A stretch of 64,000 nucleotides of DNA from Pseudomonas cavernicola (GTDB taxonomy: Bacteria > Pseudomonadota > Gammaproteobacteria > Pseudomonadales > Pseudomonadaceae). The stretch is from assembly GCF_003596405.1 (NCBI RefSeq), contig NZ_QYUR01000006.1:248001-312000 (forward strand), given 5' to 3'. The first letter of the stretch is position 1, and each line of letters starts with the position of its first letter. Positions 36,738 through 45,743 of the stretch are shown piece by piece. Both the position numbers and the translations under genes were made by a program. The notes under the pieces were generated by a model. It did not search any database, was not told the origin of the DNA, and saw only the letters and a program-made list of their open reading frames with translations.

Positions 36738-38945
36738 TCACATGCGCCGCGCATAACGCTTGAGCATGCTGGGTACGTCAAGAATCAGCGCAATCCGCCC
36801 GTCACCGGTAATGGTCGCGCCGGACATGCCAGGAGTGCCTTGCAGCATTTTGCCGAGCGGCTTGATCACCACTTCTTCCTGACCGACCAACTGGTCGACG
36901 ACAAAACCGATGCGTTGGGTGCCCACCGAGAGAATCACCACGTGCCCCTCGCGCTGCTCCTCGTGAACCGCCCCACTGATCAGCCAGCGCTTGAGGTAGA
37001 ACAGCGGCAGTGCCTTGTCGCGGACGATCACCACTTCCTGCCCATCCACCACATTGGTGCGCGACAGGTCGAGATGGAAGATCTCGTTGACGTTGACCAG
37101 CGGGAAGGCAAAGGCCTGGTTGCCCAGCATCACCATCAGCGTCGGCATGATCGCCAAGGTCAGCGGCACCTTGATGACTATCTTGGTGCCCTGGCCTTTG
37201 GCCGAGTAGATACTGATGATGCCGTTGAGCTGGGAAATCTTGGTTTTCACCACATCCATGCCAACGCCACGGCCGGACACATCGGAAATCTCAGTCTTGG
37301 TCGAGAAGCCCGGCGCGAAGATCAAGTTGTAGCACTCGGCCTCACTCAGGCGCTCCGCGGCATCTTTGTCCAGCACACCCTTTTCAACCGCCTTGGCGCG
37401 CAGTACATCCGGGTCCATGCCATTGCCATCGTCGGAGATCGACAACAGGATATGGTCGCCTTCCTGCTGGGCCGCCAACACGATTTTGCCGCCACGACTC
37501 TTGCCATTGACCTCACGTTGCTCGGGTGACTCGATGCCATGGTCGACGGAGTTGCGCACCAAGTGCACCAGCGGATCAGCCAGCGCCTCGACCAGATTCT
37601 TGTCGAGGTCGGTTTCCTCACCCACCAGTTCCAAGTTGATTTCTTTCTTCAGGCTGCGGGCCAAATCGCGCACCAGACGTGGGAAACGCCCGAAGACTTT
37701 CTTGATTGGCTGCATCCGCGTCTTCATCACTGCGGTCTGCAAATCGGCAGTCACCACGTCGAGATTGGACACAGCCTTGGCCATGTTTTCATCGCCGCTG
37801 TTCAACCCCAGGCGTACTAGCCGGTTACGCACCAGTACCAGTTCGCCGACCATATTCATGATCTCGTCCAGGCGTGCGGTATCCACTCGCACCGTGGTTT
37901 CCGCTTCACTGGCCGGTGTAGCTTTCTCGGCAGCAACCGCCGCAGCGGCTTTGTCGGGTTCAGCCTTAACTGCGGCTTTCACCGCGGGCTTGCTCGGCGC
38001 TACCGGTTTGGCTGGGGTGAGCGGAGCTACAGGTGTATGTGCGGCGGGCTCAACGAATTTGCCTTGGCCGTGCAACTGATCCAGCAAGGCTTCAAATTCG
38101 TCGTCCGTAATAGTGTCGCCAGCACCCGCGGCTGGAGTGGCGACCGGCTCGGCTGGTGCGCTAGCAGTATTGGCCTTGCTGGCCGGCTCAACGAACTTGC
38201 CTTTGCCATGCAACTGATCGAGCAGCGCTTCGAATTCGTCGTCGGTAATCTCGTCACCGGCGCCGGCAGCGACTGCAACTTTGGCCGCGGCTACTGCGCT
38301 AGGCGCTTCTACAACTGCGGTAGCCGGCACAGCTGCGAATTGGCCCTTGCCATGCAACTGGTCGAGCAGCGACTCGAATTCGTCATCGGTAATTTCATCG
38401 ACAGCACCAGCGGCTACAGCAGCGCCATGGGTTTGCGGCTCTTCATTGAGAGCATCCAGCAGCTGCTCGAACTCACTGTCGGTGATGTCTCCAGACGCCG
38501 ACGCGACGGCAACGACCTTCGCAGCAACTCCGACCGTCGCAAGCTCTTGGGCCGTCTGTGGCTCAGCCAGACGTGCCAACGCCGCCAGCAACTCCGGTGT
38601 GGCCGGAGTCGGCTCGGCCCGCTCGCGCACGTCAGAAAACATGCCATTGACCGCATCCAGCGCTTCCAGGACAACGTCCATCAGCTCTGAGTCGACGCGC
38701 CGCTCGCCCTTACGCAGGATATCGAACACGTTCTCGGCGATATGACAGCACTCCACCAGCTCATTCAGCTGGAGGAAACCGGCGCCACCTTTGACGGTAT
38801 GGAAGCCGCGAAAAATGGCATTGAGCAGATTCGAGTCATCAGGACGGCTTTCCAGCTCGACCAGTTGCTCGGATAACTGCTCAAGAATCTCGCCGGCCTC
38901 AACCAGGAAGTCCTGGAGGATCTCTTCATCGGCGCCGAAGCTCAT
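36738..38945 (-). CDS. cheA: Chemotaxis histidine kinase CheA with repeated linker motif
   Basis: A 735-residue kinase that phosphorylates CheY and CheB. The N-terminal Hpt domain has H49 (GFHTVKGGAGF). Dimerisation, catalytic and CheW-like domains follow after residue ~345, with the N box LVHLVRNSVDHGIE, SISDDGNGMDPD and GRGVGMDVVKTKI. Between them (residues 153-297) is a motif repeated four times, of the form EITDDEFEALLDQLHGKGKF (starts near 153, 183, 231 and 277), embedded in alanine/proline-rich sequence where other CheAs have the P2 CheY-docking domain. It lies 11 bases after cheZ. Confidence 0.96.
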   Translation of the reverse strand: MSFGADEEILQDFLVEAGEILEQLSEQLVELESRPDDSNLLNAIFRGFHTVKGGAGFLQLNELVECCHIAENVFDILRKGERRVDSELMDVVLEALDAVNGMFSDVRERAEPTPATPELLAALARLAEPQTAQELATVGVAAKVVAVASASGDITDSEFEQLLDALNEEPQTHGAAVAAGAVDEITDDEFESLLDQLHGKGQFAAVPATAVVEAPSAVAAAKVAVAAGAGDEITDDEFEALLDQLHGKGKFVEPASKANTASAPAEPVATPAAGAGDTITDDEFEALLDQLHGQGKFVEPAAHTPVAPLTPAKPVAPSKPAVKAAVKAEPDKAAAAVAAEKATPASEAETTVRVDTARLDEIMNMVGELVLVRNRLVRLGLNSGDENMAKAVSNLDVVTADLQTAVMKTRMQPIKKVFGRFPRLVRDLARSLKKEINLELVGEETDLDKNLVEALADPLVHLVRNSVDHGIESPEQREVNGKSRGGKIVLAAQQEGDHILLSISDDGNGMDPDVLRAKAVEKGVLDKDAAERLSEAECYNLIFAPGFSTKTEISDVSGRGVGMDVVKTKISQLNGIISIYSAKGQGTKIVIKVPLTLAIMPTLMVMLGNQAFAFPLVNVNEIFHLDLSRTNVVDGQEVVIVRDKALPLFYLKRWLISGAVHEEQREGHVVILSVGTQRIGFVVDQLVGQEEVVIKPLGKMLQGTPGMSGATITGDGRIALILDVPSMLKRYARRM

Positions 38946-38956
38946 TGTGGTGCTCC

Positions 38957-39745
38957 CTAAAACCCAAGGCTGGATAGCAGATCGTCAACATCGTCTTGAT
39001 TGGATGCGACGTCTTCACGCTTATCGGCATGAATCTGCGGACCTTCACCGCGGGAAGGCTCTTTTTGTTGTTCTTGTTCAGCGCGTAACACTTCGTGGTC
39101 GTGTTCGATACCGGCAAAACGGTCGACTTGACTGGCCATCAGCACCAGTTTCAGCAGGTTACTTTCCACTTCCGTGACCAGTTGGGTAACGCGCTTGATC
39201 ACCTGACCGGTAAGGTCCTGGTAGTCCTGCGCCAGCAGAATGTCGTTGAGATGACCGGACAATTTGGCGTTATCGCGCTCACTGCGAGCGAGGAACAACT
39301 CGATACGTTTGGCCAGTTCACGGAAAGCCTCCGCACCGAGTTCGCGGCGCATAAAGCGACCCCAGTCGGCACTCAGGCTTTGTGCTTCGCCACTCAGATC
39401 ATTGACCAGCGGCGCGCTCTGTTCGACCAGGTCCATGGTGCGATTGGCCGCTTTCTCGGTCATCGTCACCACGTAGTTCAGCCGCTCGGTGGCATCGGTG
39501 ATCTGCGAGACCTCCTGCGCATAAGGCACCCGCGGATCGAGCTGAAAATTGACGATGGCGTTGTGCAACTCGCGCGTCAGCTTGCCCACTTCGTGGTACA
39601 GACCGCGATCACGTGCCTTGTTGAGTTCATGGATAAGTTGCACCGCATCGCCGAAATTGCCTTTTTCCAGGCTATCGACCAGCTCACGGGCATGGGACTT
39701 CAGGGTCGACTCAAGGTCACCCATTGATAGATCGTTATGCTCCAT
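38957..39745 (-). CDS. cheZ: Chemotaxis phosphatase CheZ
   Basis: Dephosphorylates CheY-P. The 262-residue protein is mainly helical. The conserved catalytic region is visible as LNDILLAQDYQDLTGQVIKRV (split here at 20: LNDILLAQDYQDLTGQVIKR). The C-terminal CheY-docking tail is DDVDDLLSSLGF. The length is that of pseudomonad CheZ (about 260). The gene lies 19 bases after cheY. Confidence 0.95.
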   Translation of the reverse strand: MEHNDLSMGDLESTLKSHARELVDSLEKGNFGDAVQLIHELNKARDRGLYHEVGKLTRELHNAIVNFQLDPRVPYAQEVSQITDATERLNYVVTMTEKAANRTMDLVEQSAPLVNDLSGEAQSLSADWGRFMRRELGAEAFRELAKRIELFLARSERDNAKLSGHLNDILLAQDYQDLTGQVIKRVTQLVTEVESNLLKLVLMASQVDRFAGIEHDHEVLRAEQEQQKEPSRGEGPQIHADKREDVASNQDDVDDLLSSLGF

Positions 39746-39764
39746 AGTGCCCCCACGGCAGGCA

Positions 39765-40151
39765 TCAGCCGTTAACCCGCTCGAAGATCTTTTCGATCTT
39801 TTCTTTCAGCACTTGGGCCGTGAACGGTTTAACCACATAACCATTCACCCCGGCTTGCGCCGCTTCGATAATTTGGTCGCGTTTGGCTTCAGCAGTCACC
39901 ATCAACACCGGCAACTGTTTCAAACGCTCATCAGCCCGCACCGCGCGCAACAAATCGATGCCGGTCATACCGGGCATATTCCAGTCGGTGACTAGAAAGT
40001 CGAAGCTGCCGCTTTGCAACATCGGCAGTGCAGTGGTGCCATCATCGGCCTCAGCGGTATTGGTGAATCCCAAGTCACGCAAGAGGTTCTTGATGATCCG
40101 TCGCATCGTTGAGAAGTCGTCAACGATGAGGATTTTCATGTTCTTGTCCAA
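39765..40151 (-). CDS. cheY: Chemotaxis response regulator CheY
   Basis: A single-domain receiver that controls flagellar rotation. Numbered from the usual MKILIVDD start at 40139, it has D7/D8, the phosphorylated D52 ([10 protein letters not shown]), T82 ([10 protein letters not shown]) and K104 (YVVKPFTAQ), 124 residues. A TTG four codons upstream at 40151 has GGAGG at ideal spacing, whereas ATG 40139 is 17 bases from it, so translation may begin at TTG and add four residues. It is the first gene of the che-mot unit. Confidence 0.95.
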   Translation of the reverse strand: MDKNMKILIVDDFSTMRRIIKNLLRDLGFTNTAEADDGTTALPMLQSGSFDFLVTDWNMPGMTGIDLLRAVRADERLKQLPVLMVTAEAKRDQIIEAAQAGVNGYVVKPFTAQVLKEKIEKIFERVNG

Positions 40152-40174
40152 GTCGACCTCCGTACAGTCCTAAA

Positions 40175-40195
40175 CGTATTCAGCACCTGAATACG
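40175..40195. repeat. Perfect 9-bp hairpin between fliA and cheY
   Basis: CGTATTCAG-CAC-CTGAATACG. It lies 24 bases upstream of the cheY TTG start and 29 bases beyond the fliA stop. There is no T run, so it may be a leader structure or a protein site. Confidence 0.6.
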
Positions 40196-40224
40196 CCGTT
40201 CAATCGTGAAACTGGCAGTACCGC

Positions 40225-40971
40225 TCAGCTCGCGCGCCACTCGCTCAGGCGTGCACGCAAACGAGCGGCACACTGGCTATGTAACTGGCTGACCCGCGAC
40301 TCGCTGACCCCCAGCACTTCGCCAATTTCCTTGAGATTCAGTTCTTCGTCGTAATACAGCGACAACACCAACTGCTCGCGCTCCGGCAGGTTGGCGATGG
40401 CAGCCGCCAGCGCCGACTGGAAGCGTTCATCTTCCAGATCGCGCGAAGGCTCGACGTGGGTAATACCGGCGTCTTCACGCAGACCGGCATGCTCTCCGTC
40501 CTGTAACAGGTCGTCGAAACTGAACAAGCGGCTGCCCAAAGTGTCGCCAAGAATGCCGTAGTAATCCTCGAGACTCAATTGGAGTTCGGCCGCAACTTCT
40601 TGATCTTTAGCGTCTCGGCCTGTTCTGGCCTCAATTTTTCTGATCGCGTCACTGACCATCCGGCTATTGCGGTGCACCGAGCGCGGCGCCCAGTCCCCCT
40701 TGCGCACCTCATCCAGCATGGAGCCACGGATGCGAATCCCGGCAAAGGTTTCGAAGCTGGCACCTTTACTGGAGTCGTATTTTTTCGAAGCTTCGAGCAG
40801 GCCAATCATGCCGGCCTGGATCAGATCTTCCACCTGAACGCCGGCTGGCAAACGGGCCAGCAAGTGGTAGGCGATGCGTTTGACCAGCGGTGCATAGCGC
40901 TCGATCAACTGGTGCTGGGAATCCTGCGCCTGTGCCTTGCTGTACATACGAAGTCCATTGGCTGCTGTCAT
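40225..40971 (-). CDS. fliA: Flagellar sigma factor FliA (sigma-28)
   Basis: Directs transcription of late flagellar and chemotaxis genes. The 248-residue protein has regions 2 (LIQAGMIGLLEASKKYDSSK; FETFAGIRIRGSMLDEVRKG) and 4 (LPEREQLVLSLYYDEELNLK; EIGEVLGVSESRVSQLHSQC). It overlaps fleN by four bases. Confidence 0.97.
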   Translation of the reverse strand: MTAANGLRMYSKAQAQDSQHQLIERYAPLVKRIAYHLLARLPAGVQVEDLIQAGMIGLLEASKKYDSSKGASFETFAGIRIRGSMLDEVRKGDWAPRSVHRNSRMVSDAIRKIEARTGRDAKDQEVAAELQLSLEDYYGILGDTLGSRLFSFDDLLQDGEHAGLREDAGITHVEPSRDLEDERFQSALAAAIANLPEREQLVLSLYYDEELNLKEIGEVLGVSESRVSQLHSQCAARLRARLSEWRAS

Positions 40972-41798
40972 ACGGCCGGATCAGCGATCGGTTGCTGCAC
41001 CAGGCGCTCGACGAAAAATTCCAGATGCCCGCGTGGGTTGGCCGGCAATGGCCAGGTATCGACTTTCTGAGCTATCGCTTTGAACGCCAGCGAGCACTTC
41101 GAGCGCGGGAAAGCTTCGTAGACCGCGCGTTGTTTCTGCACAGCCTTGCGGACTGACTCATCGTAGGGCACAGCGCCAACGTACTGCAGCGCCACGTCGA
41201 GGAACCGATCAGTCACTTTGGTCAGCTTGGCGAAGAGATTACGGCCCTCTTGCGGGCTATGTGCCATGTTGGCCAGCACGCGAAAACGGCTCATACCGTG
41301 GTCGCGATTGAGCAGTTTGATCAGCGCGTAGGCGTCCGTGATCGAGGTCGGCTCATCGCACACGACCACTATGACTTCCTGGGCGGCACGCACGAAGCTG
41401 ACCACCGCATCGCCAATCCCGGCGGCGGTATCGATCACCAGCACGTCGAGGTTGTCACTGATCTCGCTGAATGCCTGGATCAACCCGGCATGCTGCATCG
41501 GCGTGAGGTGCACCATGCTCTGCGTGCCCGAGGCTGCCGGCACTACGCGAATACCGCCCGGCCCTTGCAGCAACACATCGCGCAGTTCGCACTCGCCACT
41601 GATGACGTCGGCCAAGGTGCGCTTCGCCGTTAAGCCGAGCAGCACATCGACGTTTGCCAGACCGAGGTCGGCGTCCATCAACATCACCCTCCGACCGAGG
41701 TCGGCCAGGGCCAGGGAGAGGTTCACCGACACATTGGTTTTGCCGACGCCACCCTTGCCGCCGGTCACCGCGATCACCTGTACGGGATGCATACCCAT
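40968..41798 (-). CDS. fleN: Flagellar number regulator FleN (FlhG)
   Basis: A ParA/MinD-type ATPase that restrains FleQ and so limits flagellar number. The 276-residue protein has the deviant Walker A GGKGGVGKTNVSVNL (K15, K20), LMDADLGLANVDVLLGL near residues 39-55, and LVIDTAAGIGDAVVSF near 125. The C-terminal amphipathic helix expected for membrane binding is present. Confidence 0.96.
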   Translation of the reverse strand: MGMHPVQVIAVTGGKGGVGKTNVSVNLSLALADLGRRVMLMDADLGLANVDVLLGLTAKRTLADVISGECELRDVLLQGPGGIRVVPAASGTQSMVHLTPMQHAGLIQAFSEISDNLDVLVIDTAAGIGDAVVSFVRAAQEVIVVVCDEPTSITDAYALIKLLNRDHGMSRFRVLANMAHSPQEGRNLFAKLTKVTDRFLDVALQYVGAVPYDESVRKAVQKQRAVYEAFPRSKCSLAFKAIAQKVDTWPLPANPRGHLEFFVERLVQQPIADPAV

Positions 41799-41814
41799 GT
41801 TATCTACACACCTT

Positions 41815-41910
41815 GTCTAAGAGGCTGTTTTGAAATTGTCTGCGCATCGGTGATGCCGCATTAGAAATGCCTGACCTTCGCTCGACGATTTTCAAAACAA
41901 CCTCTAACTT
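41815..41910. repeat. Small foldback repeat, member C (core deleted)
   Basis: AGAGGCTGTTTTGAAA (41819-41834) and TTTCAAAACAACCTCT (41890-41905) are near-perfect complements. The inner sequence aligns with the arms of the element at 9513 (GATGCCGCATTAGAAATG; CCTGACCTTCGCTCGACGAT) but lacks the central CTCGGAATGCTCAT core. The rest of the flhF-fleN gap shows nothing else clear. Confidence 0.65.
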
Positions 41911-42003
41911 CGACTGGAGCCATTTGGCTGGTTCCGTTCGGGTCATCCTGAACGGTACAAGGCACATCCTATGCCTGGGAACTCTTGCGTCTGCCTACCA
42001 TAC

Positions 42004-43326
42004 CTAGCCAGCGCGCCGCGTCGGGCTTTGGTAAAGGCCGGCAAACAAATCGGCCATGGCATCTTCGCTCGGCTCTTCCGGCGCTTGCAGGCTGACGGCA
42101 CGACTGACCAACTGATGACTGCGTGGCACGTGCAGATCATCCGGAATTCGCGGCCCATCCGCCAGATAGGCTACCGGTAGATGTTGGCCTATAGCCAGGC
42201 CTAAAACCTCGCCGAGACTGGTGGCTTCGTCCAACTTGGTCAGAATACAGCCGGACAATCCGCAGCGCTTGTAGCTATGGTAAGCCGCCTTGAGTACTTG
42301 GCTCTGACTGGTGGCAGCCAGAACCAGATAATTTCTCGCTTTCACCCCTCGCCCAGCCAGCGACTCCAACTGCATCTGCAGCGCCGGATCGTTGCCCGGC
42401 AGGCCGGCGGTATCGATCAGCACCAAGCGCTTGCGGGCTAATGGCGCGAGGGCCTGGGTCAGCGACTGGCCCGGATCCTCCTGGGTCACCGAGACGTTGA
42501 GAATGCGTCCCAGGGTCTTCAGTTGTTCCTGTGCGCCAATCCGATAGCTGTCCATGCTCACTAGAGCGATGTTCTGTGCGCCGTACTTCAGCACGTAGCG
42601 GGCTGCCAGCTTGGCCAGGGTGGTGGTTTTACCCATGCCTGCCGGGCCGACCAGGGCAATCACACCGCCCTCTTCCAGGGGCTCTTCCTGCGGCGTACGG
42701 ATTGCGTGGGCCAGGTGCGCTAACAACATCCGCCACGCCTGGCGCGGTTCGGCGACATTGGCGACACGCTCCAGCAGCGTGCGCGACAACTCGGCGGAAA
42801 GGCCCATGCGTTGCAGCCGACGCCACAGATTTGCCTGCTGCGGGCGACGATTCTGTAGTTGCCCCCAGGCCATGGAGCCGAGCTGGACTTCGATCAGCTC
42901 GCGCAGCCCGTGCAACTCAAAACGCATTGCATCCAAAGCATGTTGATCCGTCACGGCAGGCATGGCTGGCGCGGCGGCGACAGGTGCCGGCCGCTCATGA
43001 CGCACGACCGAGGCCGGCAGTTCAGGAGCGATGATGGATTCATTGGCGAACAATTGACGGTCTTTGCCAGCATCGCTGTGCACGCGGGTAGCCAGTTCCG
43101 CCTGAGCCGAGGCAATTCGTGATTGGGTCTTGCGCAGCTCAACTTCAAGTTCCGGGTTCGGCTGCCGCACCGGCGCGGCCGGCACCTGGTAATCCAGCGC
43201 AGCGGTCAGCTCTACCCCACCGGCAACCCGACGGGTGCCGATGATGGACGCATCAGCGCCCAGCTCATCGCGAACCAACTTCATGGCTTGACGCATATCA
43301 GCGGCGAAAAAGCGTTTAACTTGCAT
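42004..43326 (-). CDS. flhF: Flagellar placement GTPase FlhF
   Basis: An SRP-type GTPase that sets polar flagellum position. The 440-residue protein has an N-terminal basic region (MQVKRFFAADMRQAMKLVRD), a variable linker, and the NG domain. P-loop GPAGMGKTTTLAKLAARYV lies near residues 229-247, followed by VLIDTAGLPGNDP and the guanine motif LTKLDEATSLGEVL. It follows flhA by 11 bases. Confidence 0.96.
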   Translation of the reverse strand: MQVKRFFAADMRQAMKLVRDELGADASIIGTRRVAGGVELTAALDYQVPAAPVRQPNPELEVELRKTQSRIASAQAELATRVHSDAGKDRQLFANESIIAPELPASVVRHERPAPVAAAPAMPAVTDQHALDAMRFELHGLRELIEVQLGSMAWGQLQNRRPQQANLWRRLQRMGLSAELSRTLLERVANVAEPRQAWRMLLAHLAHAIRTPQEEPLEEGGVIALVGPAGMGKTTTLAKLAARYVLKYGAQNIALVSMDSYRIGAQEQLKTLGRILNVSVTQEDPGQSLTQALAPLARKRLVLIDTAGLPGNDPALQMQLESLAGRGVKARNYLVLAATSQSQVLKAAYHSYKRCGLSGCILTKLDEATSLGEVLGLAIGQHLPVAYLADGPRIPDDLHVPRSHQLVSRAVSLQAPEEPSEDAMADLFAGLYQSPTRRAG

Positions 43327-43337
43327 GAGCTAGAGCC

Positions 43338-45467
43338 TCAGTTCTGACCCACCGTCGCAACGATGGTGACCTGCTTATTGTCTGGAATTTCCTGGTAGGC
43401 CAACACGTGCATATTCGGCACTGCCAGCCGTGCAAACCGCGAGAGCATCGCCCGAACCGGACCGGCCACCAGCAGAATCGCTGGCTTGCCGAGCATTTCC
43501 TGGCGCTGCGCCGCATCCACCAGGGAACGCTGCAGCTTCTCGGCCATGCTGGGTTCGAGGAGGATGCCATCCTCGGAGCCCTGCCCGGCCTTCTGTAGGC
43601 TATTGAGCAATATCTGTTCCAACCTTGGCTCAAGGGTGATCACAGGCAGCTCCGACTCTAGTCCCACAATGCTTTGCACGATTGAGCGGGCCAACGCCAC
43701 CCGCACCGCGCCCACCATCGCGGCGGGATCTTGACTCTTCGGCGCGACGTTGGAGATGGCTTCGGCAATGGAACGGATGTCGCGTACCGGCACCTGTTCC
43801 TGCAACAACGCTTGCAGCACTTTGAGCAGGGTCGACAGCGAGACCATGCCTGGCACCAACTCTTCCGCCAACCTCGGCGAGCTTTTCGCCAGCAATTGCA
43901 TCAACTGCTGCACTTCCTCATGCCCAAGCAGTTCATGAGCATGCTTGTGTAGCACTTGGTTGAGATGAGTAGCGACCACAGTGCTGGCGTCGACCACGGT
44001 GTAACCGAGGGACTGTGCCTGATCGCGCTGGGTCGGGTCGATCCACACCGCCTCCAGGCCGAACGCCGGATCTTTGGCGGCGACGCCATTCAGGGGGCCG
44101 AATACCTGACCAGGATTGATTGCCAGCTCGCGGTCTGGATAGACCTCGGCCTCGGCCAGGCTGACGCCCATCAAGGTCAACCGGTAGGCGTTCGGTTGCA
44201 GGTCCAGGTTGTCGCGGATATGCACCGAGGGCATCAGGAAGCCCATCTCTTGCGAGAGCTTCTTGCGCACCCCCTTGATCCGCGCCAACAACTGACCTCC
44301 CTGGTTGCGATCGACCAGCGGAATCAACCGGTAGCCCACTTCCAGGCCGACCATGTCCACCGGCGTCACGTCGTCCCAGCCGAGTTCCTTGACTTCCTGG
44401 GCACGCTGCGCGGGAAGCAGCTCCTGTTGGCGTTGGACTTCCTGCACCGCGTCTTCTTTGCCTTGGCGTTGTTTGTTGGCAATCCAGTAAGCCGCACCAG
44501 CCGCCACCAGGCCGAGACTGATAAAGGAAAAATGCGGCATGCCGGGCACCAGGCCCATGGCGATCATGATCGCCGCCGCTACCGCCAACGCCCGGGGCGA
44601 GGCAAACATTTGCCGAGTGACTTGCTCGCCCATGTCTTCCGAGCTGGAGACCCGGGTGACCATGATCGCCGCCGCAGTGGAGAGCAACAGCGAAGGAATC
44701 TGCGCCACCAAACCATCACCGATGGTCAGCAGGGTATAAATCCGCCCGGCATCGCCAAAGCTCAGGCCATGCTGGAAAATGCCAATCGCCATGCCGCCGA
44801 TCAAGTTGATGAAGAGAATCAGCAAACCGGCGACCGCATCGCCGCGGACGAACTTACTGGCACCGTCCATCGAGCCGTAGAAGTCAGCCTCCTGGGCCAC
44901 TTCGGTACGGCGTCTCTTAGCCTCCGCCTGCTCGATCAAGCCTGCATTCAGGTCGGCATCGATCGCCATTTGCTTGCCTGGCATGGCATCCAAGGTAAAC
45001 CGCGCACTCACCTCGGAAATCCGTCCGGCGCCTTTGGTCACCACCACGAAATTGATGATCATCAGGATCGCGAACACCACGATACCGACCACGTAGTTGC
45101 CGCCGATCACCACCTCGCCGAAGGCTTGAATCACCTGCCCCGCCGCATCATGGCCGTCTTGGCCATGCAGCAGAACCACCCGCGTCGACGCCACGTTCAG
45201 GGCCAAACGCAGCAAGGTCGCAGCCAGCAAAATGGTCGGGAAAACCGCGAAGTCCAACGGGCGCAGGGCATAAATGGCGACCAATAGGACGACGATGGAC
45301 AGTGCGATGCTGAAGGTGAACAGCACGTCGAGCAGGAATGGCGGGATCGGCAACATCACCATGCCGAGCATGACCAGCAACATCAGCGGTATGCCCAGAT
45401 TGCCGTGGCGCAGACCGGAGAGGTTACTGCGCACGTTGCCAATCATTTGCGAGCGATCTACTGCCAC
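43338..45467 (-). CDS. flhA: Flagellar export gate protein FlhA
   Basis: The main ring-forming component of the flagellar export gate. The 709-residue protein has eight N-terminal membrane segments, the conserved FHIPEP-type region (FVRGDAVAGLLILFINLIGG) and the C-terminal cytoplasmic substrate-docking domain (LEVGYRLIPLVDRNQGGQLL; GVRVALARSIVQ-like VRVALARSIVQSIVG). It starts with GTG at 45467. A sigma-54 type promoter lies 58 bases upstream. Confidence 0.97.
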   Translation of the reverse strand: MAVDRSQMIGNVRSNLSGLRHGNLGIPLMLLVMLGMVMLPIPPFLLDVLFTFSIALSIVVLLVAIYALRPLDFAVFPTILLAATLLRLALNVASTRVVLLHGQDGHDAAGQVIQAFGEVVIGGNYVVGIVVFAILMIINFVVVTKGAGRISEVSARFTLDAMPGKQMAIDADLNAGLIEQAEAKRRRTEVAQEADFYGSMDGASKFVRGDAVAGLLILFINLIGGMAIGIFQHGLSFGDAGRIYTLLTIGDGLVAQIPSLLLSTAAAIMVTRVSSSEDMGEQVTRQMFASPRALAVAAAIMIAMGLVPGMPHFSFISLGLVAAGAAYWIANKQRQGKEDAVQEVQRQQELLPAQRAQEVKELGWDDVTPVDMVGLEVGYRLIPLVDRNQGGQLLARIKGVRKKLSQEMGFLMPSVHIRDNLDLQPNAYRLTLMGVSLAEAEVYPDRELAINPGQVFGPLNGVAAKDPAFGLEAVWIDPTQRDQAQSLGYTVVDASTVVATHLNQVLHKHAHELLGHEEVQQLMQLLAKSSPRLAEELVPGMVSLSTLLKVLQALLQEQVPVRDIRSIAEAISNVAPKSQDPAAMVGAVRVALARSIVQSIVGLESELPVITLEPRLEQILLNSLQKAGQGSEDGILLEPSMAEKLQRSLVDAAQRQEMLGKPAILLVAGPVRAMLSRFARLAVPNMHVLAYQEIPDNKQVTIVATVGQN

Positions 45468-45524
45468 ATCCCTACCCCAGTCGATTCAATCTTTTGACGC
45501 GCGTCGCGTCTGCATCGCTGCTTT

Positions 45525-45540
45525 TGCAAGAAGTCGTCCA
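45525..45540 (-). promoter_or_regulatory. RpoN (-24/-12) promoter of flhA
   Basis: Minus strand TGGACGACTTCTTGCA. The GG and GC doublets have the required 10-base separation and TTGCA is exact; the -24 half deviates (TGGACG for TGGCAC). FleQ/RpoN control of flhA is established in P. aeruginosa. Confidence 0.65.
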
Positions 45541-45615
45541 ACTTGCGCAGAGAAGCCGAGGAAAAGATCAAACGAGACAGGCCAGGGGTTTGCACGGAGC
45601 CAGGCCGGGAGCAAG

Positions 45616-45717
45616 TAGGGTGGATTAGCCGCGCAGCGGCGTAATCCACCAAACCAGGCCAGCAGCCAGTTGGTTCTCGGCAGGCGGTGGAAGCCCCTCC
45701 GGGGATTCCACCCTACT
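45616..45717. repeat. REP-like repeat between flhB and flhA
   Basis: TAGGGTGGATTAGCCGCGCA begins a unit that ends GGATTCCACCCTA, with GCCGCGCAGCGGC as a small hairpin. A second copy in the opposite direction lies at 63194-63279. Confidence 0.7.
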
Positions 45718-45743
45718 GATCTAGCCGCTAACGAGGACTGGCT

